NCBI GenBank assembly: GCA_039000515.1
Contig: JBCFYV010000100.1
Span: 53,629,433-53,693,432 of the forward strand
DNA: 64,000 nt
Origin: Timema cristinae
Lineage: Eukaryota; Arthropoda; Insecta; Phasmatodea; Timematidae
Direction: 5' to 3'
In this document: piece after piece, positions 58,225-64,000 of the stretch
Layout of the letters: each line of letters starts with the position of its first letter
Position numbering within the stretch: position 1 is the stretch's first letter
Program-made: the position numbers and the translations under genes
The notes under the pieces: model-generated
What the model was told of the DNA's origin: nothing
The model's database searches: none
What the model saw: only the letters and a program-made list of their open reading frames with translations

Positions 58225-58500
58225 TTATTCAAGAGGCCAGGAGTCACGATAGTGACTCCGTACTCTAACACAAATATAGCCCTTTCACAGGCGGCCTAGC
58301 TTGGCATCAGAGTCAAGGTAGAAATGTCCTGCGTCGGGCTACAAAAACCACACACCTGTAGTATTCTGCAGGCTCATTTCATCTGGTAAACAAGTTCATT
58401 CGCGAGGTTAAGAGTCATGACAATGACTCGGTACTCAAACAACAAATCAGCCCTTTCATAGACAACCTGGCGTGGCATAACTGTCAAGTCAGATGTTCTA
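58225..58500. repeat. Diverged direct repeat, about 170-bp unit, two copies
   Basis: AGTCACGATAGTGACTCCGT / AGTCATGACAATGACTCGGT, and GCCCTTTCACAGGCGGCCTA / GCCCTTTCATAGACAACCTG. Both units hold a small inverted repeat around GTCA..TGAC. Confidence 0.75.
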
Positions 58501-58526
58501 TGTCGGGCAACAGCCGAACGGCGACC

Positions 58527-59230
58527 TTAAGATAGGATGGAAGGGGACGCGATAAAGGACCAGTGTTTTTTTTGTTGCATTTTTTATGGCAAAAAAATTT
58601 TTTTTCGCCAAAATTAATCAAATGTTGCTCGAGTTAAAATATAAAATTTAATTTTGTTCACACGTTGATATCAACAGTTGTTGAATATCTGTCATTAGCA
58701 GAGAGGGAGGGATCAGATGAGAAACTTTTTTAAATTAAGATAAAAAAAGAACAGTCATTACATTCCAGAACACCCTCGACAAAAATTCAAGAAATTTTGA
58801 GGTCACCGTGTTTTCTTTGTACTGGAGCATTATTTTATTTATCTTGTCAAAAAAAAAGTTTTGCCATAAATTATTATTATTATTAGCACCGTGTCTTACT
58901 ACCCGTTCGTGCTATACGCACTTACGCTAATGTGTAATGGTAGGGTGATTGTGAGATGAAATGGAGGACCTACAGTTTAACGTGGGATCCGAACCACGGT
59001 GGAGGCCTGGCATTCCCCACATTCACAAGTTGGGATTAATACACGTCTTGTCAGAGGTGAAAGAATGGTTTGGCAATCGGATAAATGTGTGCCGGGACCG
59101 AGGATTGAACCCCGGACCACCAACACAGAAGTCCGACACCTTACCCCTAGACCACCAGATAACCCTTTTTTGCCATAAAAACTGTAAAAACACTTGACTT
59201 CTCTCGCGTTCCCTTCCCATCCCACCTTAA
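58527..59230. mobile_element. Foldback MITE, family F, hosting a SINE-A
   Basis: Ends CCTTAAGATAGGATGGAAGG and CCTTCCCATCCCACCTTAAG are inverted and include TTAA. Left arm GTTGATATCAACAGTTGTTG. The SINE-A at 58871-59167 interrupts the right arm. Confidence 0.85.
58871..59167 (-). repeat. SINE-A nested in MITE F, perfect 12-bp target duplication
   Basis: TTTTGCCATAAA at 58859-58870 and 59168-59179. Full-length element with (ATT)n, tail, body, box B and head. Confidence 0.93.
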
Positions 59231-59852
59231 GAGCGTCAAAAAACAGCCGTGGATATGATCATCCTTAAGAATGAGGTTTACTTGTAAATAACATTGAAAT
59301 GACCTTCAGATTTAAAGGCAACTTGTAACTGGTGGTTAGGTAGTTTCTGCCTTGAAAGGTCTCTGACCCCCTAGTTTTGTGGACAACTTAGAAGAGAAAG
59401 AGAGAATGAATTGGGTGGGGATGTTGAATTTTGGCATTGAGCTACAGCTTATTAGTTTCATGGAAATACCTGAAATCTCTTTCCTTTTCTTGAGGATAGT
59501 CATTTTACCTACTTGTTAACTTCCGGTAAAAGAAAAGAGTAATATTTTAGATATTCATTCATATAAATTTTTCCAAATGTAATCCAGATTTAAAATAATG
59601 TTAGGTATGAAATTTTTTTTTTTAGTGGTTACGGAACTAGTGAAGCATTTATTCATTTAGAATGTAATGTAGCAAACATGAATAATACATTTTTATTTGA
59701 TAAATTTAGCTATACATTTAAATAACTTAGCCAAAACTAACCACAAACACACATGTTTGTTTATAAAGTATAAATAATTTCAAACACACTATTAAAGTAG
59801 CTTATTACATATAATTAATTGATTAAAAATATACATTTCTTTTTTGTTTAAT

Positions 59853-59900
59853 ATTATTATTAGCACCGCGTCTTACTACCCATTCGGGTTATACGCATTT
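59853..59900 (-). repeat. SINE tail fragment
   Basis: ATTATTATTAGCACCGCG and TCTTACTACCCATTCGGG then ATACGCA: only the common tail, with severe 5' truncation. Confidence 0.7.
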
Positions 59901-60654
59901 GTTTAATAATTCAAGTGACAGGTTCACTTTGACATGTTTATTGTCCAGTTTGATACTTAACCAAAAGTAAAATCCCGTTAAATTGAATCAACAACAGTAT
60001 TTTTGTGGGGTTTTTTTCTTCCAAATTTGTACTCAATATGTTGAACCTTTTTAAACTCAAAATATCTATAAAATCTAATGGTTACATTTTAATATTCATT
60101 GCACACAAAAATGTTTTAACAAATAGTTTGGTCCCATAAACTAGTAGTTTTTTTTCTATGAACGCCTAAACATACCAAAAATAGCTGCTAATACTTGAAA
60201 TGTAACCACTATTGATGAACCAGATTTAGTTTAAAATTTAATGAAACAAAGTTTTGTGTCAGCCACATTAAATATGTAAGAAAATGTTAAAGTTTTTGAT
60301 ATTGTTTATTCATTTAGTAAGAGCAGCAAATAAAAATCAATAATTTTATGACTATAATTTATACGGCTTAACTTAAGTATTCTGAATGTCCTTTGGATAT
60401 GATAATACACTCTTTCATACTTGGTACTTTGTGGCCCAGTTTCACAGAAACTATGACTATAATAGATCGCAAGAAATGGATTTAAAACAAATTTAAAAAA
60501 AAGTGTTTTAAGACACATGATTCTTAGATTTTTGGCCTAAATCACATTCTCATTTTTAATTTAGAGTCCTCTAAATTATATAATTTGCGAAAATGTCTGA
60601 AAATATCACAAAATATCCGTTCTTATGGACAATATTAATTTTTAAGCGCCTCTA

Positions 60655-61026
60655 TTAAGGTGAGGTAGAAGGGATAGCAAGTGTTTTTACAGTTTTTATA
60701 GAATTGAAAGTTTTTGGCCAAAATAAATCAAATATTTCTCCAGTAGCAACATAGAGTTTAGTTTTCTGCACATGCTAATATCGACAGATCTTGAATATCT
60801 GTCAAGGGTGTCCTGGAATTTTGTCAAAACTTTTGAAATAAAGAGAAAAAGTTTTGACAAAATTCCAGGACACTCTTGACAGATATTCAAGATCTGTTGA
60901 TATTAGCATGTGCAGAAAACTAAACTCTATGTTGCTACTGGAGAAATATTTGATTTATTTTGGCCAAAAACTTTCAATTCTATAAAAACTGTAAAATTAC
61001 TCGCGCACCCTTCTGCCGCACCTTAA
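60655..61026. mobile_element. Foldback MITE, family F, near-perfect palindrome
   Basis: 372 bp from TTAAGGTGAGGTAGAAGGG to CCTTCTGCCGCACCTTAA. Each half mirrors the other nearly throughout (for example CTGCACATGCTAATATCGAC and GTTGATATTAGCATGTGCAG), with a short loop around 60835-60848. TTAA on both sides suggests a TTAA target duplication as in piggyBac-type elements. No coding capacity. Confidence 0.9.
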
Positions 61027-61390
61027 TACTTAGAAATCATACTTTATTTAAACTTATTTTATACTGTAAATTTTTGGAGTTTCTACCCTTCGCCCCGCCC
61101 CCCCTCCCAAATACTTTGGATACACTTAGCTCTCTAGATTTATGCCAAATATAAACAATCGTAACATAACCATCACTTAAGGTAATGCAATTAGTGGTTT
61201 GAGTTACGTTTAGATTATTTTAATAATTTAATTGTTTTTAGTAATTTGGGGCCAGATCTAACTAATATTTGTAGCCCAATAAATATGTTTCCCAGGAATT
61301 ATTTACTATAGGCTACAACTAATAGCTAGTAAATACATATGCTTAAATCACCTCATCCAGAACTACCAATCTTAACCAGAATTACCAACC

Positions 61391-63260
61391 TCAGCCATTC
61401 TCAACATTTTTCTTGCTTGGGGCTGTAGTTGACTTCTTTTTTTTAGTTAGCTCTGCCTCAATATAATCCGGATTGTGGATAGACATTGAACATGGATAGC
61501 GTGGGTCTACTAGTTCAGGCAGTAAACAATCAAAATAAAATGAGGAAAGCTTAGTCACCATTTCCATTTCCCAGAAAAAGTCATCACATTCGATTCTTTC
61601 ATATCGTATGCATGGCATAACTGGTGTCCATATAGCAAATATGCAGTACAACCGGCGTGTTACATGGAGCTGACCTTGGACTTGATAATAGTACTTATGA
61701 CGCCTGTTTATTCCATCAATCTTTTTATATTTGTTAAGTTTCCAGAATGTCACCTTTCGTTTCAAAATGGTTGACTAAGGACTCATCTGTTCAGCTGATG
61801 ATGGACATTTTACCTCTACTATGCCATCATTGTCGATTAGGCCATCTGGTGTAGCGCCGAGGAATGTCAAATCACGGTCAACAAAGAAACCACAGCGTTC
61901 AACCCAGATTTTCAAAGTTTCTTCCAACTTCGCTATGGCACGTTCTTCATTTGCTTTTCCATATGACAACGAGCTTAGGTGTTGGAGATCAGAATATAAT
62001 ATTTGTTTGACCAAATTTTCACAACCAGTAGATGGGAGCTTGCAACAAACTTGTCCAAAATTATACGCATTAAACGTTTCCTCCTTTCTTCTAACCATTG
62101 TCCAGATTCACTCTGATTTATGGTTTGACGTTCAAGGTTTCGCAATTCTTCTTCGGAATGTTGGAGGCTATTTTGCATTTATTTTTTAAACAACATAAAA
62201 TCTTTTTCTGGCAAATCTGGGCGTTGAGAGTTTGGACCATAGTCAGCATCCATTTTCTTTTTTTTTGGGGGGGGGGGGGGGGGGGGGGGAGAATGGTTTG
62301 CTTGACCGGGTGGGCTTCGAGTGATGTGAATCTTCTCGCTTTCTTCGGGCGAGACATATTTTTCGATGCTTGCGTGCTTCTTCCAACTTTGTGAATTTTC
62401 CCGGGCTCGATCCATACAATTTTTTGTGTAGTTTGTAATGGAGAGCACCATAATTGTAGCTTACTACAGCAGCAGCACATCGCGCTTGATAGGATCCTCT
62501 TTGTGTGAAATGGATGCGATTGCCACCAGTTTTTTTCACAATGGCAGCGTTGTAGTGCTCAACACAGTTTTTGTCTACACTATACAGCAGGCTGCGACAG
62601 TGAATGGTAAGTGTTTGAGCTATAGATTTCAGCTTTTGTAAAATATCACTTTCTTGAAGCTCTGGAATAAGATTTTTCTAATTTTCTTTTAGTCCTGTGC
62701 AAAAATAAGGAGCACAATGTTGGTGGTCTCCGAATATATGATTTGGACTATTCAAAATGTAATCTTTTAATTAATCAATGCGCTCGTGCAACTGTCCCGC
62801 CTCATTCATTCTAAATTTTGCAGCTTTCACCACTGCCCCACGTAGCTGCATACTTTTGGAACTGATTTTTTGTCGGAGATAAAATGGTCCATTCTTGCCG
62901 TTTTTCCACAAATCTTTCAACTTGTTGAGTAGTTCCGGAAAAGATGATTACGGCACTCCAATTTTTGTACCGTCAAATTTCTATATGGACGAGCCTCAAG
63001 AAGCCTCTTGTATACGCTATTGTCACCATCAGCAATGAGAATGCTGTATCGTAGGCCGTACATTTCTTCGCTCTTGCAAAAGCCTCGACAATAATAGCTG
63101 CTTCCATACTTGACGAGCTTTGATCCTCTCCCCAATTTTTGAAACCAGTATGCTTTTGAGGTGTTTTTTTTTCTTTCAGCGCCTGGTCACAAAATGTACA
63201 ATAGTTGTTTTTAACTACTATGTACAATACTTTCTTAGTCTTATACCCCCCAATAGCAGC
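61391..63260 (-). pseudogene. Mutator-like transposase plus YqaJ-nuclease gene, broken
   Basis: Minus strand, 5' to 3'. At 63260, after acceptor TTTCCTTCAG, the frame reads GYKTKKVLYIVVKNNYC, TGFKNWGEDQSSSSMEAAII, then after a frameshift MYGLRYSILIADGDNSVYKR and LTVQKLECRNHLFRNY. This is the Mutator-like transposase region of arthropod proteins. 62540-62450: RGSYQARCAAAVVSYNYGAL. Next come a G23/C23 tract, ADYGPNSQRPD and LERQTINQSESGQWLEERRK. 62060-61775: ENLVKQILYS, TFLGATPDGLI and GIVEVKCP, the YqaJ/lambda-exonuclease acidic motifs. 61765-61391: YYYQVQGQLHVT, the motif with the conserved Q, and a C-terminal end. At least three frameshifts or stops break it. The order of domains matches the intact arthropod family. 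Its mobility or host role is unknown. Confidence 0.75.
62267..62289. repeat. Poly-G tract (23 nt) inside the Mutator/YqaJ gene
   Basis: G23 following a T run, which reads as a proline run in the antisense coding frame. It sits at one of the frame changes of the gene. Confidence 0.93.
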
Positions 63261-63459
63261 CTGAAGGAAACAAAACAAAAAATAAGTATAGTGGCAGTGT
63301 TGAAAACAGAGTAGTAAAACGCCTAGTTATTGTTGTGAAAGGCACAAAATTTTCTCAAAAATGCTTGGATGCTTCTTGAAAATAAAAACCAAAGTAATTT
63401 AGTAATATTAATATCAATGGGACGAGTGTAATTTTTCACATGGTGTACAAATAGAGTAT

Positions 63460-63515
63460 AGTATTGGCGCGCTAAAGCCAAAGATGCTATGTTCGAATCT
63501 CATGTTTAGGTTTAC
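63460..63515 (+). repeat. tRNA-like segment
   Basis: TTGGCGCGCTAAAGCC and ATGTTCGAATCTC give a box B without a convincing box A. Possible SINE remnant. Confidence 0.25.
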
Positions 63516-63602
63516 ATTTTGTATTCAGGCAGGGATAAAAATTATCTAGGTGTTTTGTACACTTTAAAATGTACATTACATTCTTTTTTAGATATTTTTT
63601 TT

Positions 63603-63840
63603 TAGCACAACGTGTTTCTACACTCCCGAATTATACACATTATGTACTAGTTATGCTAGGTGTTTAGTATGAGGAAGGTTGAATATGGAAGAAGTGACCC
63701 GCATTTGCGCCAAGGGAAGTTGGAAACTACTTGAGAAAATATACCCTCAGTATAGCCATTGAGGGATTCGAGCCCCTTTCTCTCCATCATTGGCAGTCTA
63801 GTATATTGTGTTACCTTTAGACCTTTCGATCACCGAATTG
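63603..63840 (-). repeat. SINE-B copy, diverged
   Basis: AGCACAACGTGTTTCTACAC tail, body GAGGAAGGTTGAATATGGAA, inverse box B GAGGGATTCGAGCCCC, and head CGATCACCGAATTGAG. Confidence 0.7.
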
Positions 63841-64000
63841 AGTTAGGGTAATTTGAATGAATTGTAACAGGGATGAGGTTAGAGGTTTATGGAAATATAA
63901 CAGTAACATTTGCAGGGTGATAATTATTCCAGGCACAACTGGCTAGGTTTCGAACCTTGACCTCTTTGTTAACGTTGACCAATTCTAAACCAGACTGATG

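Noticed and set aside
61391..63260. Prophage or viral origin of the YqaJ nuclease
   Set aside because: The order Mutator-like transposase then YqaJ, and the sequence details, match a family known in arthropod genomes. No viral structural genes are nearby.

Overview
This is a piece of an AT-rich, repeat-laden animal nuclear genome. There are no operons, ribosomal genes or CRISPR arrays. Sparse exons are separated by kilobase introns with GT-AG borders. The one clearly recognisable host gene, a jing/AEBP2 homologue, has an arthropod-type sequence. Together with the mobile elements (Jockey-like LINE, Mutator/YqaJ gene, Harbinger, mariner and TTAA MITEs, tRNA SINEs), this suggests an arthropod, probably an insect. 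The species cannot be named from the sequence alone.

The backbone is the jing/AEBP2 gene on the minus strand. Six coding exons (42740-41156, 35520-35341, 28804-28654, 21259-21129, 19400-19333, 18446-18272) join in frame to give 762 residues and a stop codon. They encode a Ser-rich N-terminal part, three C2H2 zinc fingers, a basic stretch and the AEBP2-type C-terminal domain. The 5' end is missing: the 42740 exon opens with a splice acceptor, and a CpG-rich segment at 54604-54960 is only a weak first-exon candidate. The 3.6 kb below the stop codon (14.7-18.3 kb) carries none of the interspersed families that crowd the rest of the window and may be a long 3' UTR. A possible C-terminal exon of another, unidentified plus-strand gene is cut by the left edge (1-81).

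Most of the rest is repeats. More than 25 SINE copies fall into three types (A, B, C here) with different tRNA-like heads but the same 3' tail of about 35-45 bp and an ATT/AAT microsatellite end. Several have perfect 11-14 bp target duplications, and SINE-A is nested inside SINE-B and inside MITEs. Four MITE-type families are present: a TTAA-bounded foldback family (7 copies plus an arm fragment), a TA-flanked mariner-like family (3 copies), a TAA-flanked Tourist/Harbinger palindrome (1 copy), and a small hairpin nested in a SINE. A 1.4-kb element with inverted ends lies at 39.1-40.5 kb. Five fragments of LINE 3' ends, a decayed hAT/ZMYM1-like gene (44.0-44.7 kb) and a broken Mutator-transposase plus YqaJ-nuclease gene (61.4-63.3 kb, minus strand) are the protein-coding transposon remains.

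Tandem arrays include two related minisatellites 47 kb apart (46-bp and 40-bp units), a 51-bp array (23.5-24.2 kb) and a 76-bp array just upstream of a jing zinc-finger exon, each unit of which carries the palindrome TATCGATA. Unusually long G/C homopolymers (15-25 nt) recur. The most interesting items are the tail-sharing SINE system, the dispersed-monomer origin of the minisatellites, the TATCGATA array and the intron-bearing Mutator/YqaJ gene.
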